DNA of 64,000 bases from Acidaminobacter hydrogenoformans DSM 2784. Its GTDB lineage: Bacteria; Bacillota; Clostridia; Peptostreptococcales; Acidaminobacteraceae. A program made the position numbers and the translations under genes. The notes below the pieces were generated by a model, which was given only the letters and a program-made list of their open reading frames with translations, made no database searches and was not told the DNA's origin. Below are positions 63,553 through 64,000 of this stretch, piece after piece; position 1 is the first letter of the stretch, and each line of letters starts with the position of its first letter. The DNA lies in assembly GCF_900103005.1 (NCBI RefSeq), contig NZ_FMWL01000008.1:62001-126000 (forward strand), written 5' to 3'.

Positions 63553-64000
63553 CTAACCCTTCGCTGCCTGCTTCAAAGCCTCAATATCAAATTTCTTCAT
63601 CTTGAGAAACGCTTGAGTCACACGCTCCAGCTGAGCCGTGTCCTCAGCAGCCATCATCTCGTTCATTACGGTGGGAACAATCTGCCATGACAACCCATAT
63701 TTGTCCTTGAGCCATCCACACTGTTCCGCCTCAGGAACAGCGCTAAGCGCCGCCCAGTAACGGTCAATCTCTTCCTGTGTCTCGCAGTGAACCACAAGGG
63801 AAACCGCCTCATTGAAGGCAAAGCTGTGTTCATAGGCGCTATCCATAGCTCCAAAGCACTGATTTTCCAACATAAATTCCATCTGTTGCACCGTTCCTGG
63901 CTGGTTCGGCGGCCAGCCCTCCTCATACCTCATGATGCTCTCAATTTTCGAGTTTTCAAATAGACTGACATAAAATTCAGCAGCGTGCTCTGCCTTGCCG
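63553..64000 (-). CDS. VOC-family (PhnB-like) protein, 5' end beyond the window
   Basis: The minus strand stays open from the stop at 63553 to the window edge, giving 149 codons without the true start. It opens KAEHAAEFYVSLFENSKIES, then PPNQPGTVQQMEFML, AFNEAVSLVVHCETQEEIDR and DKYGLSWQIVPTVMNEMM. This is the PhnB / 3-demethylubiquinone methyltransferase-like VOC pattern. An internal ATG at 63933 is not the start, since the homologous helix continues before it. These proteins bind small molecules or metals and have diverse roles. No specific substrate can be given. Confidence 0.88.
   Translation of the reverse strand, partial: GKAEHAAEFYVSLFENSKIESIMRYEEGWPPNQPGTVQQMEFMLENQCFGAMDSAYEHSFAFNEAVSLVVHCETQEEIDRYWAALSAVPEAEQCGWLKDKYGLSWQIVPTVMNEMMAAEDTAQLERVTQAFLKMKKFDIEALKQAAKG

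Overview
This window comes from an anaerobic, amino-acid-fermenting member of the Clostridia. The reasons are a glutamate mutase gene set (glmS, glmL), histidine ammonia-lyase, threonine dehydrogenase, glutamate dehydrogenase, a T-box-controlled leucine operon, an AspRS/GatCAB route to amidated tRNA, and clear GGAGG-type ribosome sites with several TTG and GTG starts. An Acidaminobacter-like organism would fit, but that is inference. Coding DNA looks moderately GC-rich with C-ending codons; several intergenic stretches are AT-rich. No rRNA, tRNA, CRISPR, phage or transposase gene was seen.

Layout. 1-3.8 kb: glutamate mutase genes (minus), then phenylacetate-CoA ligase with a tandem-ACT protein (plus). 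3.9-11.8 kb: a DUF4153 membrane protein, a secreted LysM protein with a possible flavinylation motif, a thioesterase, Pcm, a PEBP protein, a frameshifted molybdopterin oxidoreductase and a Nudix hydrolase. 12-17.2 kb: promoter, T-box and leuA-leuC-leuD-leuB. 17.3-33.7 kb: a zinc peptidase, then a block of nitrogen genes on the minus strand (gdhA, gatB, gatA, a fused aspS-gatC, a long glutamine synthetase, gltD, gltB). 34.5-38.8 kb: an M20 amidohydrolase, hutH and tdh. 39.3-42.7 kb: a secreted peptidoglycan-binding protein with three long repeats, an RraA-like protein and a GNAT acetyltransferase. 42.9-48.3 kb: a VWA / MoxR ATPase / leucine-rich-repeat / UPF0158 gene set. 48.6-55.0 kb: a regulated transport island with a Cache-domain histidine kinase, a sigma-54 response regulator, a near-perfect sigma-54 promoter, a CaiB-type CoA-transferase and the MadLM malonate transporter. 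55.3-64 kb: two small paralogous proteins, a 5TMR-LYT kinase with an HD-GYP regulator, a DUF2254 membrane protein, an M48 peptidase, a low-complexity protein and a cut-off VOC-family gene.

How the genes fit together. Histidine breakdown by HutH leads to glutamate. Glutamate can be fermented by glutamate mutase or interconverted by GDH, GOGAT and GS. Glutamine from GS feeds the amidotransferase encoded next to it.

The most notable features are (i) a single polypeptide joining aspartyl-tRNA synthetase to GatC, directly ahead of gatA and gatB; (ii) a complete sensor-to-promoter circuit for a malonate-type transporter and CoA-transferase; and (iii) a dispersed family of REP-like elements built on GGTGGGGGACAGGGAC, found in at least nine intergenic places as 20-bp tandem arrays or near-perfect hairpins, twice joined to an identical terminator. 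All family assignments come from reading the sequence and from memory of the families; no database search was run.
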